A stretch of 64,000 nt of DNA from Campylobacter ornithocola. Its GTDB lineage: Bacteria > Campylobacterota > Campylobacteria > Campylobacterales > Campylobacteraceae. The DNA is taken from contig NZ_CP053848.1 in assembly GCF_013201605.1 (NCBI RefSeq), positions 1,116,001 through 1,180,000 on the forward strand. The letters run 5' to 3'. The position numbers and the translations under genes were made by a program. Of the stretch, positions 16,980 through 25,091 are shown piece after piece; the first letter of the stretch is position 1, and every line of letters starts with the position of its first letter. The notes beneath the pieces are model-generated. The model had not been told where the DNA came from and did no database searches. It was given only the letters and a program-made list of their open reading frames with translations.

Positions 16980-18225
16980 ATTTTTCCAAATTCCATCTTT
17001 TGATGATATAGAACTTAACATCCAAAGACAATCTTTATTAAATTTTAGAATCGATTATGATGATGAAAAAGAGGTTAAAGCTATAGTTTTTCTTTTACCC
17101 GGCTTAGGTAGCGATATCAACGATACATATCAAAACAAACTTATTTATAGAGTTTTAGAAAACCACGATGTAATTTGTGTAAGTGTAAATTATTTTTGCG
17201 TACATTGTAGGCCACAAAATGGTGCTAAATTAATATTAGATGAATTTGATAAAAACATCATCGCTACTATTTGCAATACTTGTCAAATAGATATTAATAA
17301 TAAATATTTCAATAGTCATAAAGATGTTTTAAAATTCTTAGATGCGGAAATTACAGAATTAAAATCAAAAAATAAACTCCCAAAAGATAAACTCATAGAT
17401 GTATCCTTAACCTGCGAACCACCAAATGAAGAATATCAAAATTTTGGTATTATGCAAGCGCTAGATTGCTTACAAGTTTTATCTTATATTAAAACAAATC
17501 ATAATCTTTTTACTTCTAAAAATACAGGGGGGGGGGATCTTACTCAACTTCCTACCATTCTCGTTGGAAGCTCACATGGTGGATATGTATCACATCTAAT
17601 GGCAAAATTAATGCCGTGGGAAATTGATGGGGTTATAGACAACTCATCTTATGCTAAAGCCTTCTTACCCCTAATTGGTTTTACAAAGGAAATAAATTTT
17701 ATAAAATACTCTGAAGCTTTTGATATAAATTCAAGATTTGCAAATTTAAAACTTAACTTTTTCACTAAAACACATTTTACAAGCAATCCTAGTTCTCCAC
17801 GATACTTTTCAAAAGCACACTATAGAATTCGTAATATTTTAGATGAAGAACACTTGCAAATTCAAGCACAATACCCAAGACCTATATACAGATCTTATCA
17901 TAGTGTATATGATACAAGAATAGCTCCGCCAGAAGATAAAATTCAACTTTATGAATTACTAAAAAAACTTGGTTTTGATGCCCATTTAACAATAATTAAA
18001 AACAAAGATCAAATTGATGGAAAATTTATTAAAAATTTAGAGCATGGTATGGGTATGTCTTTAAAAACTTTAATCAATAAAGAACTACCTACAATGTTAG
18101 AAAAAATTTCTAAACAGAAGAAAAAAACAAATGTTAAAAAAATCACTTATCCAAGTGAAAATTTAATCTATACTTTTCAAAAAAGTGAGTACGACTTTCC
18201 ACAATTTTTTCTAAAATCTTTTTAA
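16966..18225 (+). CDS. DUF2920 family protein, phase-variable (poly-G), currently in frame
   Basis: A 419-residue member of DUF2920, a family I recall from Campylobacter phase-variable and flagellar-glycosylation loci. It looks like an alpha/beta hydrolase: LLPGLGSDIND near 44-54 could form an oxyanion loop and GSSHGGY puts a nucleophile at S203. No signal peptide or membrane span. A run of ten G (17527-17536) encodes part of NTGGGD around residues 188-191; loss or gain of one G would shift the frame and truncate the protein just before the nucleophile. It starts inside dedA (14-base overlap) with a good AAAGGAAAAG box. The substrate is unknown. Confidence 0.82.
   Translation: MLQTKFFQIPSFDDIELNIQRQSLLNFRIDYDDEKEVKAIVFLLPGLGSDINDTYQNKLIYRVLENHDVICVSVNYFCVHCRPQNGAKLILDEFDKNIIATICNTCQIDINNKYFNSHKDVLKFLDAEITELKSKNKLPKDKLIDVSLTCEPPNEEYQNFGIMQALDCLQVLSYIKTNHNLFTSKNTGGGDLTQLPTILVGSSHGGYVSHLMAKLMPWEIDGVIDNSSYAKAFLPLIGFTKEINFIKYSEAFDINSRFANLKLNFFTKTHFTSNPSSPRYFSKAHYRIRNILDEEHLQIQAQYPRPIYRSYHSVYDTRIAPPEDKIQLYELLKKLGFDAHLTIIKNKDQIDGKFIKNLEHGMGMSLKTLINKELPTMLEKISKQKKKTNVKKITYPSENLIYTFQKSEYDFPQFFLKSF
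17527..17536 (+). repeat. G10 contingency tract inside the DUF2920 gene
   Basis: Ten consecutive G in an AT-rich gene (AAT ACA then GGG GGG GGG GAT). Campylobacter uses such tracts for on/off switching by slipped-strand mispairing. At ten bases the frame is open, so this clone reads ON. I saw no other G or C run of comparable length in the window; the longest other is C6 near 28965. Confidence 0.9.
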
Positions 18226-18272
18226 TTTTATAAGATTTTATATTTTAATTTTGATAAAATCCTATAAAAATT
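18224..18272 (+). terminator. Long imperfect hairpin between the DUF2920 gene and the ThrE-like gene
   Basis: AATTTTATAAGATTTTAT (18224-18241) pairs with ATAAAATCCTATAAAAATT (18254-18272) with one bulge and one mismatch. The left arm includes the end of the DUF2920 stop codon. It could end that transcript. A possible -10 (GATAAAAT) for the next gene lies in the right arm. Very AT-rich, so the pairing is weak. Confidence 0.4.
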
Positions 18273-18288
18273 ATTTTAAAGAATATTT

Positions 18289-19065
18289 ATGGAAAAACCA
18301 TCAATTCAAAATTTAACAAATTTTTTAATCGAATACATTAGTGTTTTTCTAAGTGCTGGAACTTACACAGCTAGAGTTGCAAAATGCGTTGGGAGAATAG
18401 CTAATGCATACGGTTATGAAATAAATATGAATTTTTTCTTTCATCATACTACGCTAAATATTTTTGATAAAGAAGATAGCTCTATACAAAGAACCTATAT
18501 CATACCTAATAAGCACAATCATGTTAATTTCAAATTAATTTTAGAACTTAGTGCATTAAGTTGGCAAATTCACGATCATAAGTATAATTTAGAAGAAGCT
18601 AAACTTTCTCTTTTTAAACTTACACAAATTAAAAAGGCTCCTTTTTTGGCTAATTTATTTTTTGCTTCCGTGGCAAATTCAGCATTTTGTAAACTTTTTG
18701 GTGGAGATTTTTATGGATGCTTATTTGTGTTTTTAGCAACTTTAGTGGGTTTTAGCTTGAGAATTTTACTCACTAGAATAAAAATTGACTTAAGAATTCA
18801 ATATATTCTTTGTTCATTTTTATCTTCTTTTATTGTATTTTTTGGAGTAGATTTAAAACTCATTCAAGAAGCAAATGTTGCCTTAGGTTCTAGTATATTA
18901 TACTTAATACCTGGAGTTTATTTTATAAATTCCATTATTGATATTTTAAAAGATCATATACTCATGGGACTTAGTCGTATTATTAGTGTAGTAATATTAG
19001 TATGCTGTATTGCTATTGGAATTTACACCACTCTAAGTATCAACGATTTTGGGATTTTGAGATGA
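18289..19065 (+). CDS. Threonine/serine exporter family protein, ThrE N-terminal-domain half
   Basis: A 258-residue protein of the ThrE family (DUF1212 domain). The N-terminal cytoplasmic part has the hydrolase-like pattern LSAGTYTARVAKCVGRIANAYG near residues 20-42, followed by about five membrane spans from residue 115 on, including the LIPGVYFINSIIDILKDH motif. In Corynebacterium ThrE is one polypeptide; here its two halves are separate genes, this one overlapping the next by four bases (ATGA). Probable substrate is threonine or serine, by family only. Confidence 0.85.
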   Translation: MEKPSIQNLTNFLIEYISVFLSAGTYTARVAKCVGRIANAYGYEINMNFFFHHTTLNIFDKEDSSIQRTYIIPNKHNHVNFKLILELSALSWQIHDHKYNLEEAKLSLFKLTQIKKAPFLANLFFASVANSAFCKLFGGDFYGCLFVFLATLVGFSLRILLTRIKIDLRIQYILCSFLSSFIVFFGVDLKLIQEANVALGSSILYLIPGVYFINSIIDILKDHILMGLSRIISVVILVCCIAIGIYTTLSINDFGILR

Positions 19066-19574
19066 TTGATTATTATTCTATACTTTGGGATATGTTTTTT
19101 GCGGCTCTAACAGGCTTTGGTTTTGCCTATGTGTGCAACCCACCTTTTAAAACTCTTATACTTTCAGCTATTTTAGCAGCTATAGCTCATAGTTTGCGCT
19201 TTACACTAATGGCTTATTTTGGTTTTCAAACCCTAGCTATTGCCACATTCATAGCTTCATTTAGTATTGGCTGTCTTGGCTTATTTTTAGCTAAAATTTT
19301 TAAAACACCTGCTGAAATTATCGCATTTCCTGCTCTTATTCCCATGATACCTGGAATTTATGCCTACAAATCCATATTATATTTAATCTCTTTTATACGT
19401 TCAGAGAATATTAGCGAAAAAACTAATTTTTTGATCTTATTTTTTGACCATTTCTTTACCACGCTTTCAGTAACACTAGCTTTAGCAGTAGGAGTAAGTG
19501 TAACCTTGCTTTTATTTTTTGAGCAAAGTTTTATGATGACAAGAAGTATTAAAAAGAATAAAAATCACGATTAA
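19062..19574 (+). CDS. Threonine/serine exporter family protein, ThrE C-terminal-domain half
   Basis: A 170-residue membrane protein of the DUF3815/ThrE_2 type with about five spans and the conserved PALIPMIPGIYAYKS segment. I place the start at ATG 19062, overlapping the upstream stop as ATGA; a longer frame exists upstream but would run through the end of the partner gene. It pairs with the preceding protein to form the exporter. Its stop codon lies inside the left arm of a terminator shared with argS. Confidence 0.85.
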   Translation: MIDYYSILWDMFFAALTGFGFAYVCNPPFKTLILSAILAAIAHSLRFTLMAYFGFQTLAIATFIASFSIGCLGLFLAKIFKTPAEIIAFPALIPMIPGIYAYKSILYLISFIRSENISEKTNFLILFFDHFFTTLSVTLALAVGVSVTLLLFFEQSFMMTRSIKKNKNHD

Positions 19575-19589
19575 AAATTAATCGTGATT
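19563..19589. terminator. Bidirectional terminator shared by the ThrE-like gene and argS, containing both stop codons
   Basis: Perfect 12-bp stem AATCACGATTAA (19563-19574) / TTAATCGTGATT (19578-19589) with a three-base loop. The TAA of the plus-strand gene (19572-19574) is the tip of the left arm and the TAA of argS (19578-19580, minus) is the tip of the right arm. Downstream on the plus strand runs CATTTTATTTTT. Confidence 0.85.
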
Positions 19590-21173
19590 CATTTTATTTT
19601 TCGCTTCTATTCCCATAAGAGCAAAAGCCGTTTTAATACTTAAGGCACATACGGCAAAAAGTTTTAAAAGTTCATCTTCATTGCTTGAGCCAACAACTTT
19701 ATTTTCATTGTAAAATTTATGAAATAATGAGGCCAAATTTTTCAAATAATCAGGAATTTTCTGTAAAGCCCTTGACTCAAACGCATCATTAAGCACTGCT
19801 TTTAAATTTAAACTTTCAAATAAAAGATTCATGCCATCTTCATTTAGATTTTCAAACTTAGCATACATAACATTATCTACACTCTTACCTGCTTTAGCGA
19901 ATACTTGATGAATTCTTGCATGAGCATAGTTAATATAATATACAGGATTAGAACTATCTTCTTTTTTAAATTCATCCACATCAAATTCTAAATGCGTATC
20001 ACATTTTTTACTAATAAAAATATATCTTAATACATCACTACCAAGCTCTTCTAAAACATCACCCATTAAGATAAAATTTCCTGCTCTTTTGCTCATCTTA
20101 TAAGGTTCACCATTTTTTAAAAGTGAAACCATTTGTGCTAAAATAATTTCAAGATTTTGACTATCATGACCTAAAAATTCCATAGCAGCTTTCATTCTAG
20201 CTATATAGCCATGATGATCAGCTCCCCATATATTGATACACTTATCATAACCACGGCTCATTTTATCTTTATGATAAACTATATCAGCAGCTAAGTAAGT
20301 TCCTTTACCATCATCTTTAATGATCACACGATCTTTTTCATCTCCCTTAGCACTTGATGCAAGCCAAATTTTACCTTCTTGCTCGTAAATTCCACCATGC
20401 TCTTTTAAGGCTTTTAAAGTATTTTCTAATTCATTATAATAGTTTGTTTCACTCACATAAACATCAATAAATATCTTAGCATCAGCCAAATTCTGTTTGA
20501 TGATTTTTAACATCTTATCCTTAGCCCAAATAGCCAATTGTGGGATATTTTTTTCTATAAAAAAATCTTTTTCAAATTCACCAAAGGCTTCTTTTGCTAT
20601 ATCTATAATATATTCCCCCTTGTAATATTCATCAGGGTATCTAACTTGCTCCTTTAAACAATGTTCTTTTACCGCAAGTAATATAGAAAGACCTAAAAGA
20701 TAAATTTGATTACCTGCATCATTGACATAATATTCTGTATCAAATTTATATCCTAAGTGTCTAGCTACTCTAGCTAAAGTATCTCCAAAAATAGCACCTC
20801 TAGCATGTCCTATATGCAAAGGCCCAGTTGGATTTGCACTAACATATTCAAGTAAAAAACTCTGCTCTTTTTTGTTATCCTTTGCAAAATTTTCACTATT
20901 TTTTAAAGCTTTTGTTGCTAAAGAATTCAGAAAATTTCTTGAAAGTTTAAAATTTACATAACCATTTAAAGCTTCTACACTTTCAAAACATTCGCAATCT
21001 TTTAACTTAACAACAATATCGTTAGCGATTATCATGGGATTTTGCTTTAATTCTTTAGCCAATGAAAAAGCCAAAGGTGTAGCAAAATGTGCCAAATTTT
21101 TATTTTTAGGGTTTTCTAAGATAAAATCTTTTCCTAGTTTTTCTTTAATTTCTTTGTAAACTAAAGTTTTCAA
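19578..21173 (-). CDS. argS: Arginyl-tRNA synthetase
   Basis: A 531-residue class I synthetase that charges tRNA-Arg. VSANPTGPLHIGHARGA near residues 110-126 contains the HIGH motif (HIGHA), KMSKRAG is the KMSK-equivalent loop near 353, and the C-terminal anticodon-binding domain is complete. The start is TTG 21173, supported by AAGG eight bases upstream and by the conserved N-terminus. It heads the minus-strand order argS-tatA-gmk-acidic protein-fliR. Confidence 0.97.
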   Translation of the reverse strand: MKTLVYKEIKEKLGKDFILENPKNKNLAHFATPLAFSLAKELKQNPMIIANDIVVKLKDCECFESVEALNGYVNFKLSRNFLNSLATKALKNSENFAKDNKKEQSFLLEYVSANPTGPLHIGHARGAIFGDTLARVARHLGYKFDTEYYVNDAGNQIYLLGLSILLAVKEHCLKEQVRYPDEYYKGEYIIDIAKEAFGEFEKDFFIEKNIPQLAIWAKDKMLKIIKQNLADAKIFIDVYVSETNYYNELENTLKALKEHGGIYEQEGKIWLASSAKGDEKDRVIIKDDGKGTYLAADIVYHKDKMSRGYDKCINIWGADHHGYIARMKAAMEFLGHDSQNLEIILAQMVSLLKNGEPYKMSKRAGNFILMGDVLEELGSDVLRYIFISKKCDTHLEFDVDEFKKEDSSNPVYYINYAHARIHQVFAKAGKSVDNVMYAKFENLNEDGMNLLFESLNLKAVLNDAFESRALQKIPDYLKNLASLFHKFYNENKVVGSSNEDELLKLFAVCALSIKTAFALMGIEAKNKMNHD

Positions 21174-21184
21174 TGTTTTTTACC

Positions 21185-21424
21185 TTAAGCTTTTTTTACT
21201 TCTTCGTTATTTTCTTTTGCAAGAACATCTTTTTCATTGATTTTTTCGATTTTTTGTGCATCATCTTGAACAATTTTTTTATCATCTTCGGTATTCATTT
21301 CATCTTTAAAAGTTTTAATACCTTTTCCTAAACCTTTCGCAAGTTCTGGAATTTTTTTTGCACCAAAAAGTAACACTACAATAAGTAATATAATCAACCA
21401 TTGAGTTCCGCTTGGCATATGCAT
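21185..21424 (-). CDS. tatA: Sec-independent (Tat) translocase subunit TatA
   Basis: A 79-residue TatA/E-family protein: one N-terminal membrane helix ([13 protein letters not shown]), then the [21 protein letters not shown] amphipathic helix, and an acidic-basic tail. TatA forms the pore for folded, cofactor-bearing proteins. Likely clients in this window are MsrP, the SpdH-like flavoprotein and the Rieske protein, all with twin-arginine signals. It sits one base from gmk; tatBC are not in the window. Confidence 0.95.
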   Translation of the reverse strand: MHMPSGTQWLIILLIVVLLFGAKKIPELAKGLGKGIKTFKDEMNTEDDKKIVQDDAQKIEKINEKDVLAKENNEEVKKA

Positions 21425-21425
21425 T

Positions 21426-22040
21426 TTATTCTCCTTTATTCCATTGAATTTGAATTTGTTTTAAATCATGTTTTGTGCTTTTTAATTTCGAAGCCTCAAA
21501 AACTGCTTCTAATTGCCTATAGCTTTTTTCAAGATCATCATTTATGATTAAAAAATCATATCGATCTAAATAAGCCATTTCATCACTAGCATTTTCTAAT
21601 CTTTTGCTAATATCTTCTATTTTATCAGTATTTCGCTTAAGTAATCTTTTTTCAAGTTCTTTTTTATCTTTAGTTGTAATAAATACAGAAGTAATGTAAT
21701 CTGACATTTTTTCTTTAGCTATACAAAAACCTTGTACATCAATATCAAAAATAACACTTCTACCCTCTTGCAATGCTTTTTTTACAGGTATTAAAGAGGT
21801 ACCATAATAATTTTTATGTACCAAAGCCCATTCTAAAAATTCACCCTTTTCTATACCTTGTTTAAATTCTTCTTCGCTGATAAAAAAATAATCTACTCCA
21901 TTTTTTTCATTTTCTCTTGGAGCTCTTGTTGTACTTGAAATAGAAAAATAAATATTATCTTTTTCTTTAAAAAGCCTTTGGAGTAAAGTGCTTTTTCCTG
22001 CTCCACTTGGCCCTGAGATAATTAAAATTTGACCACTCAA
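21426..22040 (-). CDS. gmk: Guanylate kinase
   Basis: A 204-residue guanylate kinase (GMP + ATP to GDP + ADP). The P-loop [10 protein letters not shown] is near residues 9-18, and [18 protein letters not shown] (36-53) is the GMP-binding region. Length is normal. Its ATG overlaps the end of the upstream acidic repeat gene by four bases, so expression is probably coupled to that gene. Confidence 0.96.
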   Translation of the reverse strand: MSGQILIISGPSGAGKSTLLQRLFKEKDNIYFSISSTTRAPRENEKNGVDYFFISEEEFKQGIEKGEFLEWALVHKNYYGTSLIPVKKALQEGRSVIFDIDVQGFCIAKEKMSDYITSVFITTKDKKELEKRLLKRNTDKIEDISKRLENASDEMAYLDRYDFLIINDDLEKSYRQLEAVFEASKLKSTKHDLKQIQIQWNKGE

Positions 22041-23635
22041 TGTTTATCCTCATCAAAGCTTATATTGATATTTATATTCATTTTCATACCTTTTAAGGCT
22101 GCTTTTAAAGTATCATCAGTAATGCTTGAAGTAATAGTTTGAGCTATACTTTTACTAAGCTCATTTACCACTTCATTTTCTTGTAAATTTTCTGTTTCTA
22201 ATTGGGTATTGTTTGTCTCATTCTTTTCTTCTTTTTCTACAATAATTGGAACAAGCTCTTCGCCTAAAGCTAACATAATATCATTTTCATTTAAATTTGC
22301 AAATTCATCTTGCACATCATCTAAAATTTCGCCCATATTTTCCTCTATATTTTCCTCTATCAAAACACCACTTGATTGCACATTCTCGTTACTATCTGTT
22401 TTTTGGGTATTAAAATCTTGCATTAACTCTTCATCAAGACTACTAAATTCTTCATCCAACTCATCAATAGCTGCTAGTTCTTCTTTGATTTTATCTTGAG
22501 TGCTTAATTCCTCTTCTTCTAGTTGAAAATCATCCAAACTATCATCTTCTAAAACTTCTTCTACTAAAGGCTCATTTTCTTCTGTAACTAAGCTATCTTC
22601 TTTTTCCTTGCCAATAAATTGAGCATCTTCGGGCAAATCATCAAAATTCATCTCTTTTTCGCCTATTTCTTCAACCATAGGCAACTCATCAAAAGAATTA
22701 AATTCGGCGGGGTTTTCTTCTATATTTTCTTCTATATTTTCTTCTATATTTTCTTCTATATTTTCTTCTATATTTTCTTCTATATTTTCTTCTATATTTT
22801 CTTCTATATTTTCTTCTATATTTTCTTCTATATTTTCTTCTATATTTTCTTCTATATTTTCTTCTATATTTTCTTCTATATTTTCTTCTATATTTTCTTC
22901 TATATTTTCTTCTATATTTTCTTCTATATTTTCTTCTATATTTTCTTCTATATTTTCTTCTATATTTTCTTCTATATTTTCTTCTATATTTTCTTCTATA
23001 TTTTCTTCTATATTTTCTTCTATATTTTCTTCTATATTTTCTTCTATATTTTCTTCACTCAAATCATCTGATAACATCAAGTCATCTTCTACTTTTTTCT
23101 CATCTACTAATTCACTTGCTATTTCTAGCGTATTATCGACTTTTAATTTATCATCTAAATTTTCTTCGAAAAACTCTTCTTGTAAACTTAAATCATCTTC
23201 ACTCAAATTCTCTTCATGTTCAGATAAATCAATACCAGCTAAAAGCTCATTCCCATCTAAAGGTGTATCTTTATCAATTAACACATCATCATCAAAACTC
23301 AATTCATCTTCTTCTAAAGTGTTATTTTTATCTTCACTCAAAGTTTTTTCTCCGCCCAAAAGTTCTATAAAATCAGTAGGTAAAAATGGCTTATATAAAC
23401 ACTCTATACCTTCTTTTTGATCTTGATTTCTAGGTAGTAAATAAATCAATCTATTGCATTTGTCTTTTAAATCATCTAAATTAGCTTCAATATCATGATC
23501 TATTATAATGACATCATAAAATTCTCCAAGCTCTTCAACATTTGCAACTTCTTCAAAATCATGACCTAATTTTTGAACTCCTAAACTGATTAGTTTTGAA
23601 ACAGCTGTATTAGAATTTATCAGCATAACCTTCAT
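22037..23635 (-). CDS. Highly acidic repeat protein with degenerate receiver-like N-terminal domain
   Basis: A 532-residue protein corresponding in place and character to the highly acidic protein upstream of gmk in C. jejuni. Residues 1-95 look like a receiver (CheY-like) fold: alternating strands, FYDVIIIDHD with D46/D48 at the beta-3 end, and a late LYKPF (K82-P83) like the receiver lysine-proline switch. The acidic pair expected after strand 1 is replaced by INSN, so phosphotransfer looks unlikely. Residues 100-190 are acidic; about 194-308 is a (NIEE)n array from a perfect 12-bp DNA repeat; an acidic low-complexity region follows; the last 40 residues (SIAQTITSSITDDTLKAALK and MNININISFDE) look folded again. 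No signal peptide or membrane span. It lies between gmk and fliR. Function unknown. Confidence 0.8.
   Translation of the reverse strand: MKVMLINSNTAVSKLISLGVQKLGHDFEEVANVEELGEFYDVIIIDHDIEANLDDLKDKCNRLIYLLPRNQDQKEGIECLYKPFLPTDFIELLGGEKTLSEDKNNTLEEDELSFDDDVLIDKDTPLDGNELLAGIDLSEHEENLSEDDLSLQEEFFEENLDDKLKVDNTLEIASELVDEKKVEDDLMLSDDLSEENIEENIEENIEENIEENIEENIEENIEENIEENIEENIEENIEENIEENIEENIEENIEENIEENIEENIEENIEENIEENIEENIEENIEENIEENIEENIEENIEENIEENPAEFNSFDELPMVEEIGEKEMNFDDLPEDAQFIGKEKEDSLVTEENEPLVEEVLEDDSLDDFQLEEEELSTQDKIKEELAAIDELDEEFSSLDEELMQDFNTQKTDSNENVQSSGVLIEENIEENMGEILDDVQDEFANLNENDIMLALGEELVPIIVEKEEKNETNNTQLETENLQENEVVNELSKSIAQTITSSITDDTLKAALKGMKMNININISFDEDKH
22713..23056 (-). repeat. Perfect 12-bp tandem repeat, about 28.7 copies, encoding (NIEE)n
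   Basis: The plus-strand unit TTTTCTTCTATA is repeated without any base change for 344 bases. Because the unit is a multiple of three, changes in copy number keep the frame and only lengthen or shorten the protein. No third-position drift is seen, so expansion or homogenisation is recent. Two diverged units (with CCTC for CTTC) survive separately at about 22336-22360 in the same gene. Confidence 0.97.
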
Positions 23636-23696
23636 TTGTCATCTCCCAAAAATTAAAGAAATATCTTATTTTAAAACATTTTTAATTATTTATTGC

Positions 23697-24467
23697 TTAT
23701 ATATTAAAAAATAACAATTCCATATACTCAAAACTTTTCATTATTAAATTTTTAAAATACTGCATCATAATAAGTAAAATAGCAATAAGTACTGCAAAAG
23801 ATAAAAATATCTTAATAGGATACCCCACCACTAAAAGATTAAACTGAGGCATAGTTTTCATTAGCATACCAAAAATCACATCTGATAGTAAAGATATAGC
23901 CAAAACCGGAAAAGCCATAGAAAAACCTAACACAAAAATATTTACCATGGCCTTATTTAAATAAAGCATTAAATTTTCATGTGGATAAAATCCACCTAAA
24001 CTAATATATTCTAATGAGTTGGATACAAAAAGCAAAACTAGATGATGTCCATCAAATGTTAAAAATACAAGTAAAGCTAATAAATTTAAAACTTGTGAAA
24101 TTACAGGGGTGTTTGTACCAGTCGTAGGATCCATGACACTAGCCATAGAAAACCCCATAGTAAAAGAAATCTGCTCACCTGCCATTTGCAAAATGGCAAA
24201 AATCATTTGCAAAACTAACCCTGCTATCATACCAAAAAGCACTTCACTTAAAAGATATAAAATAAAAAATGAATCAGGTGTATTGCCCTCAAGCTTTGCT
24301 AAAGGATATAAAAACATTGTTAAAAATAAAGCTAAGGTTGTTTTTACCACTAAAGGTATGCTATTGTGAGAAAAAAAAGGAAAAAATACAATCAAACCAC
24401 TCATTCTAGCAAATAAAAGCATGAAGATAACTACATTTTCATCACCTAAATATTTAACAAATTCCAT
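23697..24467 (-). CDS. fliR: Flagellar biosynthetic protein FliR
   Basis: A 256-residue inner-membrane protein of the flagellar type III export gate. It has six or so hydrophobic spans and family sequences RMSGLIVFFPFFS near residue 22 and FTMGFSMASVMDPTTGTNTPVISQ near 101. FliR joins FliP and FliQ to form the export channel. It overlaps the upstream ABC ATPase gene by 14 bases. The 61 bases between its stop and the acidic-protein start are AT-rich; I see no strong terminator. Confidence 0.95.
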   Translation of the reverse strand: MEFVKYLGDENVVIFMLLFARMSGLIVFFPFFSHNSIPLVVKTTLALFLTMFLYPLAKLEGNTPDSFFILYLLSEVLFGMIAGLVLQMIFAILQMAGEQISFTMGFSMASVMDPTTGTNTPVISQVLNLLALLVFLTFDGHHLVLLFVSNSLEYISLGGFYPHENLMLYLNKAMVNIFVLGFSMAFPVLAISLLSDVIFGMLMKTMPQFNLLVVGYPIKIFLSFAVLIAILLIMMQYFKNLIMKSFEYMELLFFNI

Positions 24468-25089
24468 GATTATTTAAATAAAATACCTCATCGCATTTTT
24501 TGGCAAGTTCTTGATCATGTGTAACAAAAATCAAAGCTGCATTGTTTTCTTTAATATAATCAATCAAAATATCCATTACATTTAAAGCATTTTTAAAATC
24601 TAAATTTCCGGTAGCTTCATCAGCAAAAATAATCTTTGGCTTCTTGCTTAAAACCCTAGCGATACTTACTCTTTGTTGCTGTCCGCCACTTAGCTTTGTG
24701 ATTTTTTGATTCATTAAATCTGCAATATCAAGTTTTTTTAATAATTCATAATTAATACTTTGCTCACTCAAAACACTAGCAAGCTCTATATTTTCAAAAG
24801 TCAAAAATCCTTTAAATAAATAATGCATTTGAAAAATAATTCCAAAATCTTTTCTACGAATTTCTAGTAAAGCATTATCATCTAAACTATATAAGTCTTG
24901 ATTGTTATAAAAAACTTTTCCTGATTGAGGTTTTAACAAGGTAGATAAAATATGCAAAAGAGTGGATTTACCACATCCACTACTTCCACATATCGCAATA
25001 CAATCTTTTGTATTTACAGTAAAATTTAAATTTTTAAAAAGCGAAATATCAAAACTATGGCTTAAATTTTCCGCTTTTAAAAGTTCCAT
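24454..25089 (-). CDS. ABC transporter ATP-binding protein, LolD/MacB-like
   Basis: A 211-residue ATPase with Walker A GSSGCGKST near residues 34-42, the ABC signature LSGGQQQR near 133, Walker B IIFADEATGNLD near 153-164 and a switch histidine in VTHD. The LSGGQQQRVSIARVL and ADEATGNLD sequences are typical of the LolD/MacB/FtsE group that works with FtsX-like permeases. No permease is encoded next to it, so its partner must be elsewhere. It lies two bases after tsf and overlaps fliR by 14 bases. Confidence 0.85.
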   Translation of the reverse strand: MELLKAENLSHSFDISLFKNLNFTVNTKDCIAICGSSGCGKSTLLHILSTLLKPQSGKVFYNNQDLYSLDDNALLEIRRKDFGIIFQMHYLFKGFLTFENIELASVLSEQSINYELLKKLDIADLMNQKITKLSGGQQQRVSIARVLSKKPKIIFADEATGNLDFKNALNVMDILIDYIKENNAALIFVTHDQELAKKCDEVFYLNNHGIC

Positions 25090-25091
25090 TT

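Noticed and set aside
22713-23056. Possible CRISPR array
   Set aside because: Units are 12 bp, contiguous and identical, with no spacers, and no cas gene is nearby.
22619-23071. 150-codon open frame opposite the 12-bp repeat, reading FFYI over and over
   Set aside because: It is only the complementary reading of the (NIEE)n array; it has no ribosome-binding site and no conserved flank.
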